Positions 44,235 through 54,117 of a DNA stretch of 64,000 nucleotides are shown one piece after another; positions within the stretch are counted from its first letter, which is position 1; each line of letters starts with the position of its first letter. The position numbers and the translations under genes are program-made. The notes under the pieces are model-generated. The model was not told the DNA's origin. It was given only the letters and a program-made list of their open reading frames with translations, and searched no databases. The DNA is taken from positions 1,116,001 to 1,180,000 of the forward strand of contig NZ_RJTX01000001.1 in the NCBI RefSeq assembly GCF_003729955.1, given 5' to 3'. This stretch comes from Chryseobacterium daecheongense (lineage in GTDB: Bacteria; Bacteroidota; Bacteroidia; Flavobacteriales; Weeksellaceae).

Positions 44235-45836
44235 TTATCTTCTTGTTCTACCTTTATCGCTTGCTCTAGCGTCCTGAGCTACACGGAATCCAATCCATCC
44301 GTATGCTCTGTTTTGGTCTTTATATCTTCTTTGCCCCGGATCCAACCAGTAAGCTGTATCCTGCCAAGAACCTCCTTTTACAACTCTGATGTCATTCGTC
44401 ATTGCAGAAGTTCTTTCTTTAGTATCTTTTTGCAATACTACTTTACCGCTTCCATCTACAATAAATCTCTGCTTAGGAGCATTGTACATGTTGAAAGATG
44501 AAGTAGAATCTCCGGCTCTGTAGTACTCAAGAGAAGATTGTCTGTCACCATCTCTGTAGTTTCTGTAGTCAGCGATAGTTTCTCTTTCATACTGTCCAGG
44601 TAAGTTTTTGTAAACTAATCTTCCGTCAGCCAAAGTATCATATTTAATACTGCTTTCATCTACCATTTTGTAAGTTCCGTCGCCGTTTCTTACGATAGCT
44701 TGAGGCATGTTTCCTCTATAGTAGTTGAAGTCACTCATATCATCATCAATCATTGGTCTGTATACGTCTGCAGTCCATTCAGCTACGTTTCCGTACATAC
44801 CATAGATTCCTAAATCATTAGAAGGATATTGTCTAACGTCTGAAGTTCTTGCAGATCCGTCATTTTTCCATCCAGCGATACCAGAATAGTCACCTCTTCC
44901 CATTTTGAAGTTCTCCATGTACATTCCTTTATCTCTTCCCTTTGTACCTCTTAATCTTTCGATTTCAGGTTTTTTACCCATGTACTGGTTATACTCTCTG
45001 TTTTTAGCCATTCCAAGAGCTGCATATTCCCATTCAACTTCCGTTGGAAGTCTGAATTTCTGAACCATTGCTGCACTAGGTGCTCTGTTCGCTGCAAGAA
45101 GTCTTTGGTTTGTAGTTTTCAAACCTGTTCTTTGCTGTAATCTTTGCTCATTGATATATCCCTGCATTTCAGGATCATTCGATTTGAATTTATCCATGTT
45201 GAATGCAGTTCCTCCTTGGTTATTAGATTCATTGATATATAAATCTTTAGCAATAATACCCGCTTGCATTAAAGCTTTTTCGTTCGCTCTGTCTGTAAGC
45301 CATTCGCAGTATCTGTTTGCCTGAGTCCAAGAAACCCCTACTACAGGATAGTAATCGAATTCAGGAGAACGGAAATACGTTTCATTGTAATCGTTTCTGG
45401 ATAATTTGTTATCCCACAATAAGGTATCAGGCAATGCACCGTTATAGATTTCCTTAAAGCTAGGATCGCTTGGTGGGAATACATACTTCAACCATGTAAG
45501 GTATTCGCGGTATTCATAGTTAGTAATTTCTGTTTCCCCGATGAAGAAAGAACTTACCTGCATTCTGCGAGGCGAGTTATTCCAATCGTGCATAACATCA
45601 TCTTTCACTAATCCCATTGTAAAAGTTCCACCTTCTACATATACCATTCCCGGCCAACCTTTCTGCTTTTGTTGCTTTCCTGCAAAAAACCAACCTTGTT
45701 TTTCGTTTGGTTTCCAACCCGTTTTGCTGACAAATTTTTTAGTACCACCACCTTTGCTAGTACCTGATCCACCACAACTGGTTAATGCAAGTGTAGAACT
45801 TAATGCTATTAATGAAAACAACTTTAGTTTTTTCAT
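44235..45836 (-). CDS. gldJ: Gliding motility lipoprotein GldJ
   Basis: I take the ATG at 45836 (MKKLKLFSLIALSSTLALTSCGG, 533 aa), which gives a proper lipoprotein signal. The domain is the formylglycine-generating-enzyme (sulfatase-modifying factor) fold: MVYVEGGTFTMG, FFIGETEITNYEYREYL, WEYAALGMAKNREY, YGMYGNVAEWTADVY and VVKGGSWQDTAYWLDPGQRR. GldJ is needed for gliding and stabilises GldK in the type IX secretion complex. Its position next to divergent porU-porV matches the conserved flavobacterial order. Confidence 0.93.
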   Translation of the reverse strand: MKKLKLFSLIALSSTLALTSCGGSGTSKGGGTKKFVSKTGWKPNEKQGWFFAGKQQKQKGWPGMVYVEGGTFTMGLVKDDVMHDWNNSPRRMQVSSFFIGETEITNYEYREYLTWLKYVFPPSDPSFKEIYNGALPDTLLWDNKLSRNDYNETYFRSPEFDYYPVVGVSWTQANRYCEWLTDRANEKALMQAGIIAKDLYINESNNQGGTAFNMDKFKSNDPEMQGYINEQRLQQRTGLKTTNQRLLAANRAPSAAMVQKFRLPTEVEWEYAALGMAKNREYNQYMGKKPEIERLRGTKGRDKGMYMENFKMGRGDYSGIAGWKNDGSARTSDVRQYPSNDLGIYGMYGNVAEWTADVYRPMIDDDMSDFNYYRGNMPQAIVRNGDGTYKMVDESSIKYDTLADGRLVYKNLPGQYERETIADYRNYRDGDRQSSLEYYRAGDSTSSFNMYNAPKQRFIVDGSGKVVLQKDTKERTSAMTNDIRVVKGGSWQDTAYWLDPGQRRYKDQNRAYGWIGFRVAQDARASDKGRTRR

Positions 45837-46000
45837 AGTCGATATAAATATTTTCAAAGTACAAAGAAAAAATAAATTATTCAATAAATCAAGTAAAGAT
45901 TTGATTTTTTTGAAAAACGATAACAAATTAATTTTATTGTATTATAATTTAATTATAAAATTTTCATTTATTTTGTAATTCAGAAATTTCAAAAACAAAC

Positions 46001-49000
46001 ATGAAACAAAAAATTACGCTTTTATTTCTAATTTCTTTTGTATCAGCACTTTACGCCCAGAGAACGACCATTGAATGGGGAGGTTCTAAAATACTGGACT
46101 TTGGTGATACAAAATTAAATCTTCCGAATTTCAAAAATGAAGGTTTTTCTTTCAGCCAAAATAACATTTTTATCCAAACAAAACAAAAAATAGGAGAAAA
46201 GCAGTTAAAAGTTTCAAATCCGGTATGGGAAACTGTTTCCACTAAGGAGCTTTATGACATGAATAAAGATCTGCTTCCCAACTATGACGTAGCCGATATT
46301 ACCTATTATTATCTGGAAGGAGAGAGATACGCCGGCATCAATGTTTCTTTATTTAAAAATGTAAAAGGAAGAATTCAGCGATTAACTTCATTTGACATTT
46401 CTGAAACCTCAGCTCCCGCTAATTTCGGAAGCACCTACAAAGTAGGAACCACCAACAATCCTCTATCCAGTGGGAATTTCTATAAAATAAAAGTTGATAA
46501 ATCCGGTATTTTTAAAATTTCCACTCAATTTTTAAAAGACCTTGGGATCAATCCGTCCACAGTAAATCCAAAAAATTTCAGGATTTATGGAAACGGAGGA
46601 ATTATGCTTCCTGAACATAATCAGGATGTAAAATACAGTGCATTGCAGGAAAATGCGATCCAGGTTATAGGTGAAGCCGACGGAGTCTGGAATGACGGAG
46701 ATTATGCGCTTTTCTATGCTCAGGGACCAAATGGATATAACCTTTATGACACCACCAATGGAAATGGTTTCAAAAGAAATGATACCAGAAGTGACCGAAG
46801 CAATAACGTTAAAAATATTTACGAGGACTTCTCCTATTATTATATCAATGTAGATAAAGGACCGGGAAAAAGAGTACAGGAAGTAGATGCCAATCTTCCC
46901 ACTACATTAATTACAAGATACGACAACTATCAAGTGATTAATAACGATCAGAAAAACCTGTTGAAAGTAGGAAGAACCTGGGTTGAAGATGTTCCTCTTA
47001 TTGCAGATAAAACAGTGACATTTACCACTGCTTCACCAATTCAGGCAGGAGATGAAATAAGATACAGAGCTCAGGTTGTAGGGTACAAATCTCAGCAGAA
47101 CACTATTGGATTTGATATTAATAATCAAAATCCGTTAACTGTTTCTGTACCTTCCAATACGCCAACTTATTCTTTTGATTTCTATCCGGCAAGATATGCA
47201 GGAAGTCTTACCAATTTAACGGGTACTCAAATTTCATTTAATCTTAAGCCCAACATCGCTGTCAATCCCAACGGGGTATTCTATATTGATTATCTAGAAG
47301 TACAATATAAAGATAACCTGTCCTTCAATGGAACTCAAATGAGCTTCAGGGATTTTTCTCTTGTAAGCGGCAGTAATACCAATTACGGTTTCAGTGTTGC
47401 CAATGCCTCTGCTATTGAACAGATTTGGGATGTTACTGATATTACCAATGCCAACAGAAGAGTGAATAAGGCCACCGGAAACACTGTTTTCAATTTTGGG
47501 TATCTTACTTCAGACCCTAACTTCAATAATGAATTTGTAGCATTCAGAGCGGATGCAGCGTTTAGTCCTCAAATTGTAGGAAAAATAGCGAATCAGGACC
47601 TTTCTTCCTTACAGAATGTAGATTACCTGATCATCACTGTTCCTGAAATGATGGGTCAGGCTCAGAGATTAGCCAATTATCATCAGACTAAAAATAATTA
47701 CAATGTACAGATCGTAGATGCTAACAAAATTTACGAAGAATTTGGAAGCGGAAGCAAAGATCTTACAGCTGTAAGAGATTTTGTGACCAAACTTAATACT
47801 CCTCTGGGAAGACTGAAATATGTATTCATCCTAGGAGATGCTTCTTATGATTATAAAAACAGGATTTCCAACAATTCCAATGTGGTTTCAAGTTATCAGA
47901 GTGAGGAATCAAATGATTTTATCAGTTCGTTCGTTACCGACGATTATATTGTGATGACAAAACCTCAGACAACATCTTTTATCACAAATAATCTTCCTGA
48001 TCTGCCTGTAGGAAGAATTCCGGCAGCGAGCGTTACAGAAGCCATCAATATGATGGATAAAACATTGGCTTATTACAACTCTTTGTCCGGACAATCCACT
48101 CCGTTTGGAGAATGGCGTATGAAACTGGATTTTGTAGTGGATGATGACCACAATGAAGATCTGGCGAACCCTATTCCTTTCCATACGACCATGAATAATT
48201 CTTTGGTAAGTATTTTTGAACAACCGGGAAACATCCTTAAGGAATATAATGTAAGAAAGTTATATCTGGATGCATTCCAGGCACAAAGTACAGCAGGAGG
48301 ACAAAGATACCCACAGGTAAACCAGGCGATTTCCAATGATATAGGAAACAGCTTATATCTTTTCTATTTCGGACATGGAGGGATCAACGGATGGGCACAG
48401 GAAAGAGTACTCACCTCTAGTGAAGTTCAGAATTCCAATAATTTCTCCAACGTATACAGTAGATTCCCTTTTGTTTCTACTATTACCTGTGAATTTACTC
48501 TTTGGGATGAACCGGGAACAGTTTCAGCGGGAGAACAGTTTATCAAATTAAAGCAAGGAGGAGTTTCTACGATGATCACTTCAAGCCGTGCGGTAGGAAT
48601 CGGTTATGGTATAGATTTCACAGGACTTTATACAAGAGAAATTTTCAAGCTGGTGAATGATGATTTCCTCAGTTTAGGAGATGCTCATCTTAATGCTAAA
48701 AAAATAAGAGGAAGTGATGCCAATCACCTGAAGGTAAATTTCCTTGGGGATCCGGCTATGAAGCTAAGCAGACCTCAAAGATTACTGGTGATAGACAATA
48801 TTGAAACACCAGTACCGGGATTAATCAGGGGATTGGATTTCGTAAAGGTAAAAGGACACATCAACAACCCGAATGGAACAGTTAACACCACTTTCAACGG
48901 AAGAGTTGTCATCAATATTTTTGATAAGAGATTGAATAAAAAGACGTTAAATAATGATGGTAATTTACCTGTTCTGAACTACACAGAAGAAGGAAGTGCT

Positions 49001-49903
49001 ATTGTAAAAGCTTCAGGAACGGCTGTAAACGGTGTATTTACTGTAGAATTCTATGTTCCGAAGGATATTAATTATGCGGTGGGTGAAGGCAGGATTTTAG
49101 GATATGCAGACAATAAAGCTATCGATGTATTCAACAACCAGACTGTACAGGTTGGTGATATCAACCCGAACGGAATTAATGATAATGAGCCTCCGAAAGT
49201 AAAATTGTATATGAACAATACCAATTTTGCGGATGGCGGAATCACTGATCAGAATCCAATGCTTCTTGCCTGTGTAACGGATGATACGGGAATTAATTCA
49301 ACCGGTTCAGGAATCGGACATGATATTACCGTATATTTGGATGGGCAGATTATCAATACTATTGTATTAAATGACTTCTTTGCCTCCGGGGAAGGAAATG
49401 GATGTTTAAATCCAAGTTTGGCAGACTACCAGAAAGGAAATGTAACCTACCCTTTCAAAAATTTAGCGATTGGGCAACATCAATTAACATTTAAAATTTG
49501 GGATATAAACAATAATTCTACGACTGCTACGTTAAATTTTGAAGTTAAGGATGAGTCCGATCAGCATCTGATCATCAATAGACCATTGAACTGGCCAAAT
49601 CCTTTTACAAACAAAACGTATATACAGTTTGAACATAATTGCGATGATATTTTGGATGTAAATGTTCAGATTTATACGATTACCGGAAAATTGGTAAGAA
49701 CTTTATCACAAGCTGTTGTGGCAGAACCATTCCTACAGGGCTTTAGAACCCCACGTCAGGCAATAGAATGGGACGGAAAAGACGATTTTGGTGATACAGT
49801 AGCAAAAGGTACGTATATTTTTAAGATATTTGCAAAAAGTCAGAATCAAGAAAAATGCAAAGGAAGTGCTACAGCTGTAGAAAAAATGGTACTTTTGAAA
49901 TAA
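46001..49903 (+). CDS. porU: Type IX secretion system sortase PorU
   Basis: The protein has 1300 aa with signal peptide 1-19 (SALYAQ). The family C25 (gingipain-like) protease domain has its dyad at His792 (YFGHGGING) and Cys830 (STITCEFTLWDEPG). PorU removes the C-terminal signal from type IX cargo and attaches the cargo to the surface. The C-terminus has a FlgD/CTD-like Ig fold (NWPNPFTNKTYIQFEH ... WDGKDDFGDTVAKGTYIFKI). porV, its outer-membrane partner, follows after 60 bp. Confidence 0.96.
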   Translation: MKQKITLLFLISFVSALYAQRTTIEWGGSKILDFGDTKLNLPNFKNEGFSFSQNNIFIQTKQKIGEKQLKVSNPVWETVSTKELYDMNKDLLPNYDVADITYYYLEGERYAGINVSLFKNVKGRIQRLTSFDISETSAPANFGSTYKVGTTNNPLSSGNFYKIKVDKSGIFKISTQFLKDLGINPSTVNPKNFRIYGNGGIMLPEHNQDVKYSALQENAIQVIGEADGVWNDGDYALFYAQGPNGYNLYDTTNGNGFKRNDTRSDRSNNVKNIYEDFSYYYINVDKGPGKRVQEVDANLPTTLITRYDNYQVINNDQKNLLKVGRTWVEDVPLIADKTVTFTTASPIQAGDEIRYRAQVVGYKSQQNTIGFDINNQNPLTVSVPSNTPTYSFDFYPARYAGSLTNLTGTQISFNLKPNIAVNPNGVFYIDYLEVQYKDNLSFNGTQMSFRDFSLVSGSNTNYGFSVANASAIEQIWDVTDITNANRRVNKATGNTVFNFGYLTSDPNFNNEFVAFRADAAFSPQIVGKIANQDLSSLQNVDYLIITVPEMMGQAQRLANYHQTKNNYNVQIVDANKIYEEFGSGSKDLTAVRDFVTKLNTPLGRLKYVFILGDASYDYKNRISNNSNVVSSYQSEESNDFISSFVTDDYIVMTKPQTTSFITNNLPDLPVGRIPAASVTEAINMMDKTLAYYNSLSGQSTPFGEWRMKLDFVVDDDHNEDLANPIPFHTTMNNSLVSIFEQPGNILKEYNVRKLYLDAFQAQSTAGGQRYPQVNQAISNDIGNSLYLFYFGHGGINGWAQERVLTSSEVQNSNNFSNVYSRFPFVSTITCEFTLWDEPGTVSAGEQFIKLKQGGVSTMITSSRAVGIGYGIDFTGLYTREIFKLVNDDFLSLGDAHLNAKKIRGSDANHLKVNFLGDPAMKLSRPQRLLVIDNIETPVPGLIRGLDFVKVKGHINNPNGTVNTTFNGRVVINIFDKRLNKKTLNNDGNLPVLNYTEEGSAIVKASGTAVNGVFTVEFYVPKDINYAVGEGRILGYADNKAIDVFNNQTVQVGDINPNGINDNEPPKVKLYMNNTNFADGGITDQNPMLLACVTDDTGINSTGSGIGHDITVYLDGQIINTIVLNDFFASGEGNGCLNPSLADYQKGNVTYPFKNLAIGQHQLTFKIWDINNNSTTATLNFEVKDESDQHLIINRPLNWPNPFTNKTYIQFEHNCDDILDVNVQIYTITGKLVRTLSQAVVAEPFLQGFRTPRQAIEWDGKDDFGDTVAKGTYIFKIFAKSQNQEKCKGSATAVEKMVLLK

Positions 49904-49963
49904 TTTTAAAACAACATAGATAATAATATTAACAAAAAACTGATAATATATAAAAAACAACAT

Positions 49964-51127
49964 ATGAATTTAACTACTAAACTGTTATTAGGAATTGGTT
50001 TAAGTGCTGGTTTTTTAGGCTATTCGCAAGATTTAAGTAAAGTAAATCCAGTATTAACCGGAGCTCCGTTCCTAAGAATCGCGCCGGATGCAAGATCAGG
50101 AGGTATGGGTGATCAAGGTGTAGTTACATCGCCGGATGCATTTTCTCAATTCTGGAACGCAGCGAAATATCCTTTTAGCAGAACAAGTTCTTCCGTAGGG
50201 GTCAATTATACTCCTTATATGGGAAAACTTACCAATGATGTATTTTTACTATATGGTGCATTCCATAAATTTTTAGGCCAGGAAGAAAGATCTACCATCT
50301 CTGCAAGTATTTATTACTTCAATATGGGAGAAGTGGACTTAACTCAGTTGGTAGGTAATGAAGTGGCTCCTATGGGTACATCAAAACCAAATGAATTCTC
50401 GATTGATGTTGCTTACGGTCTGAAACTTTCTGATTCTTACTCGATGGCTGTAACGGGTAGATTTATCCGTTCAGATTTAGGAGGAAGCTTCAACACAGAC
50501 AATACCATTAAGCCTGCAAACTCTTTCGCGGTAGACGTTTCGGGATACTATACTTCTCCGAGATTCTCAAGCTTCGGAGGATACGACGGAAAACTGAACG
50601 CAGGTTTCGCTATTCAGAACTTAGGTCCTAAATTGGATTATACAGGAAATGAAGAATCAAGATCTTATCTTCCTACTATGGCAAGATTAGGGGTTGGTTA
50701 CGACATGTACCTTGATGATCTGAACAAAGTGGGACTAAGTATTGAAGGTTCTAAAATCTTAGTTCCGGGATCTGAATTTGTAGGAATGGATCCTAATACA
50801 AGACAGCCTATCTATGAAATTCCTAACGTAGGGGTAATGGAAGGTATCGGAAAGTCTTTCAAAAATAAGAACAGCATCATGTACAGTGCAGGTCTTGAAT
50901 ATTCTTATGACAATGCATTCGCTGTAAGAGGTGGTTACTTCCATGAAAGTGAAGAGCAAGGAGCAAGACAATTCGCTACTGCAGGTATCGGATTAAAGTA
51001 CCGTTCTTTCGGACTTGATGTTTCTTACCTAATTAATATGTCTAAAATTAATACTGCCTTGGATAACACCCTTCGTTTCGGTTTAACATGGAACATCGGA
51101 GATGAAACTTCTAACGTAGATTATTAA
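49964..51127 (+). CDS. porV: Type IX secretion outer-membrane protein PorV
   Basis: The protein has 387 aa with signal peptide 1-21 (LGYSQ). The FadL-like barrel has the PorV signature PFLRIAPDARSGGMGDQGVVTSPDAFSQFWNAAKYPF, then YTPYMGKL and the C-terminal LDNTLRFGLTWNIG. PorV (LptO) is a shuttle that brings cargo from the translocon to PorU. It is in an operon with porU. Confidence 0.97.
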   Translation: MNLTTKLLLGIGLSAGFLGYSQDLSKVNPVLTGAPFLRIAPDARSGGMGDQGVVTSPDAFSQFWNAAKYPFSRTSSSVGVNYTPYMGKLTNDVFLLYGAFHKFLGQEERSTISASIYYFNMGEVDLTQLVGNEVAPMGTSKPNEFSIDVAYGLKLSDSYSMAVTGRFIRSDLGGSFNTDNTIKPANSFAVDVSGYYTSPRFSSFGGYDGKLNAGFAIQNLGPKLDYTGNEESRSYLPTMARLGVGYDMYLDDLNKVGLSIEGSKILVPGSEFVGMDPNTRQPIYEIPNVGVMEGIGKSFKNKNSIMYSAGLEYSYDNAFAVRGGYFHESEEQGARQFATAGIGLKYRSFGLDVSYLINMSKINTALDNTLRFGLTWNIGDETSNVDY

Positions 51128-51150
51128 AAAAACATAATATAAAAGTTTTG

Positions 51151-51179
51151 AAAAGTCTCATTTTTATGAGGCTTTTTTT
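51151..51179 (+). terminator. Terminator after porV
   Basis: AAAAGTCTCAT-TTTT-ATGAGGCTTTT with one G-T pair and a T-run. Confidence 0.8.
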
Positions 51180-51203
51180 ATTTTCAATAAGTATTTTTGT
51201 AGT

Positions 51204-53468
51204 ATGAATTATTCAGCAGAACTTAAAAAATTTGTAACCAGTCAATATGTATATTCTGCCATCAGGATTACACTGGCAACAGTTCTGCCCTGCTTAGTTC
51301 TTGCCCACTTTGGCATTTTAAAGGAGTATTTCCTCTTTCCCCTCGGAACCAGCTTTGTTGCTCTTACCGATCAACCGGGGCCTTTCATCCGAAGAAGAAA
51401 CGCACTAACGTTTGCCATTTTCTGCTTTATTATTGTCGCGCTGATTGCCAGTTTGGTCATGAATTTTAAAATTCTTGTCCTTCTCGAGATTATTGTTTTC
51501 GGAATGTTCTTTTCTTTGATCGGAGTGTATGGACAGCGTTTGGCCGCAGTAGGTTCCTTATCTTTAGTTGTATTAGCGATCTTTATTGATGGACATCTTA
51601 CTGGAAGTAATATTTTTAAAAGCTTGCTGATATTTGCTTCCGGATGCACCTGGTTTTTATTGATTTTTCTTATTGTAACTACTATTCAGCCTTATAAACT
51701 GGCAAGCCAGATGATTGGAGAGAACTATCTTCAATTAGCTGAATTTTTAAAAATCAAAGCCAATTATTATCAAAAAAATCCGGATTTTGATAAGCTTACC
51801 TCACAGGTTATTGCCAAACAGATCGGCATTAAAAATCTTCAAGAAGAAACCCGCGAAACCGTTTTCAAAACAAGAACCATCGTTAATGAATCCACCACAA
51901 CCAGCCGTTTGCTGATGCTGATGTTCCTTAACTCCATGGATCTCCATGAAAAATTAATGACTTCTGAAAGTGATTATCAAAAGCTTCAACAAAGTTTTGA
52001 AGACAGTATGATCCTGGTGAATATCCATGATTATCTCAATCTTCTTTCCGAGGAAATCACCAATATCGGTATTGCTCTCCAAAGCGGAACCAGAGCGAAA
52101 CCGATGTTCAATATGGAACTTGAGCTTAAAAATCTTAATTACCATTATTTCGAACTCAGAAATAAACAGCTCTCTTCAGATAACCTTGAAAATTTCATGA
52201 TCCTGCGCCAGATTTTAATGCGCATCAATGAAATTACCAAGGAGATCAATGAGATCTACAAAGTCTTTTCCCAAAATATAAAGCTGGCCAAAAGTCTTTC
52301 TACAGGATTAGACCTCAAAAAGTTTATGCCTAATGAAGAGAAGTTGAATTTTAAGGTTCTAAGGAATAATATTTCTTTTTCTTCTTCTCATTTCAGACAT
52401 GCGATAAGGATTACAACTGCTTTATTTATCGGATATCTGTTTTCTCTGTTCCAGTTTTTAGGAATCGGACATACCTATTGGATTTTAATTACCATTACCG
52501 CTATTTTAAAGCCAGCCTACTCTATTACCAAACAAAGGAATCTGCTTCGTTTGTACGGAACTATTGCAGGTGCTTTGATCGCATACGGGATTTTACATTT
52601 CATCCATATCAACGGAATTTTATTTACCATTTTATTGCTGAGCATGATTCTATGTTTCAGCCTATTGAAAGGAAAATATTTCTGGGCCGTTTTATTCATG
52701 ACCATTTACGTTTTCCTGAGCTTTAATTTTCTGAGCCCCGGAAATGTGAACATCATATTCAGAGACAGGATTGTGGATACCATGATTGCAGGAATCATTG
52801 CATTTCTTGTCTCTTATATTGTCTTACCGGTATGGGAACACACCCAGAACCTGGATCTGATGAAAAAATCCGCAGAATGCAATCTCATTTATTTCCAGAG
52901 CGTGATCGCTAAATTCATGCAGGAAAATACGGATATTGAGGATTATAAAGTAAAACGCAAAAATGCGATCATCGCTTTGGCCAATCTTTCGGACAATTTC
53001 CAAAGGATGATTTCTGAGCCTAAAAATCAGCAGAAAAAGCTGGAAGTAGTTCATCAGTTTGTTGCCACTTCACATCTTATTACGGCTTATACAGCATCTT
53101 TCTCACAATATTCACAGGATAACAAAAAGTTCCCTGAGATCGACTTTGAAGGCTGGAACAGGAAAATTGAAGCCGAAATGATGCAGGTATCCAATTTATT
53201 ACAGGGAGAAAAGATCAATGAAACCTTAAAAATGGAAAGCCGTCTCGAACCGGAAGATTCTTCCCTTGAAGACCTTCTTTTAAAAAGAAAAACGGAGATC
53301 GAGGAAAATGATATTGTTGACAGAAGAGATCCCGACAGGATTTCTCATTTAACGGAGCTGAAAAACATTCACGATATTCTGGAACTTATCTATGACGTGG
53401 CCAAAGAGCAAAGAAAAGTCATTGAAAAATACAGAAACGAATCGGAATCTACTCCTCCACAATCGTAA
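51204..53468 (+). CDS. FUSC-family inner-membrane protein (YccS/YhfK-like)
   Basis: The protein has 754 aa. Two blocks of about six membrane helices lie at residues ~15-165 and ~395-545, with soluble helical domains after each. This is the duplicated layout of the fusaric-acid-resistance/YccS family. HAIRITTALFIGYLFSLFQFLGIGHTYWILITITAILKP is the conserved start of the second block. The substrate is unknown; aromatic acid efflux is proposed for relatives. Its 3' end overlaps the convergent phosphopantetheinyl transferase gene by 20 bp. Confidence 0.92.
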   Translation: MNYSAELKKFVTSQYVYSAIRITLATVLPCLVLAHFGILKEYFLFPLGTSFVALTDQPGPFIRRRNALTFAIFCFIIVALIASLVMNFKILVLLEIIVFGMFFSLIGVYGQRLAAVGSLSLVVLAIFIDGHLTGSNIFKSLLIFASGCTWFLLIFLIVTTIQPYKLASQMIGENYLQLAEFLKIKANYYQKNPDFDKLTSQVIAKQIGIKNLQEETRETVFKTRTIVNESTTTSRLLMLMFLNSMDLHEKLMTSESDYQKLQQSFEDSMILVNIHDYLNLLSEEITNIGIALQSGTRAKPMFNMELELKNLNYHYFELRNKQLSSDNLENFMILRQILMRINEITKEINEIYKVFSQNIKLAKSLSTGLDLKKFMPNEEKLNFKVLRNNISFSSSHFRHAIRITTALFIGYLFSLFQFLGIGHTYWILITITAILKPAYSITKQRNLLRLYGTIAGALIAYGILHFIHINGILFTILLLSMILCFSLLKGKYFWAVLFMTIYVFLSFNFLSPGNVNIIFRDRIVDTMIAGIIAFLVSYIVLPVWEHTQNLDLMKKSAECNLIYFQSVIAKFMQENTDIEDYKVKRKNAIIALANLSDNFQRMISEPKNQQKKLEVVHQFVATSHLITAYTASFSQYSQDNKKFPEIDFEGWNRKIEAEMMQVSNLLQGEKINETLKMESRLEPEDSSLEDLLLKRKTEIEENDIVDRRDPDRISHLTELKNIHDILELIYDVAKEQRKVIEKYRNESESTPPQS

Positions 53469-54063
53469 AACAATAATCATCAAAGAACTCTACCCTGGCT
53501 TTGAATTCATCTGAAAACTGATCGTCATACACTCTGCACTGGATGTGATGAAGATGTTTCAGCTCAAACGGCCGTACTTCATAATTCTTTTTCAATGACC
53601 AGTAGTTGGAATGATGGATTTTGTACATACTTTCTTTTACACTCCAGATAATAGTGTAAAATGTATCTTCTTTATCCTTGGGAATAAACCCTCTTTCATT
53701 CTCATACGTGAACTTATCGATCACCCGTAATATTTTTGGATTGAATTTTTCAATATCAATTCCTATTTTATTATTGGAAATAGCGATCGCTGCAAAAGGA
53801 AAAGAATGGGTAATGGAGATTTCCGCATCTTTAGGAAACAGGAATGGCTCTCTTTCTTTATACAGGATTTTAGAAGCAGGCTTCAAGCCTTTCAACAGTT
53901 TTCGGACCATTAGGACCTCCAAAAGTTTTTTGGGGTGATAATCTTTCACTTTTTCGGCATTTTCAGGCTCTAAAAGCTCATCTATATTCAATTCTTCATT
54001 CTCATCATACTTCCATACAAGAATGGTGGCGTTGTCATCCGAAAAATCTCGATAAAGGGGCAT
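53449..54063 (-). CDS. 4'-phosphopantetheinyl transferase
   Basis: I take the ATG at 54063 (MPLYRDFSDDNATILVWKYD, 204 aa), which leaves the ahcY promoter free. The protein transfers phosphopantetheine from CoA to carrier proteins. Sfp/AcpT-type metal motifs are present: ISITHSFPFAAIAISNNKIGIDIEKFN and IWSVKESMYKIHH. It is probably the main ACP-activating enzyme or a broad-specificity one. It is divergent from ahcY by 54 bp. Confidence 0.9.
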   Translation of the reverse strand: MPLYRDFSDDNATILVWKYDENEELNIDELLEPENAEKVKDYHPKKLLEVLMVRKLLKGLKPASKILYKEREPFLFPKDAEISITHSFPFAAIAISNNKIGIDIEKFNPKILRVIDKFTYENERGFIPKDKEDTFYTIIWSVKESMYKIHHSNYWSLKKNYEVRPFELKHLHHIQCRVYDDQFSDEFKARVEFFDDYCFTIVEE

Positions 54064-54066
54064 ATT

Positions 54067-54098
54067 TTTGGTCAGCAGGATTTTAGTTTGTAAATTTG
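54067..54098 (+). promoter_or_regulatory. Promoter of ahcY
   Basis: TTTG (54067-54070), 20 bp, then TAAATTTG (54091-54098) fits the Bacteroidota -33/-7 consensus very well. The start codon is 19 bp downstream. Confidence 0.7.
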
Positions 54099-54117
54099 CG
54101 AAAAATTTTTCAGATAG

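Noticed and set aside
54064..54117. Possible S-adenosylhomocysteine or SAM riboswitch before ahcY
   Set aside because: The gap is only 54 bp and is filled by a promoter; there is no room or structure for an aptamer.
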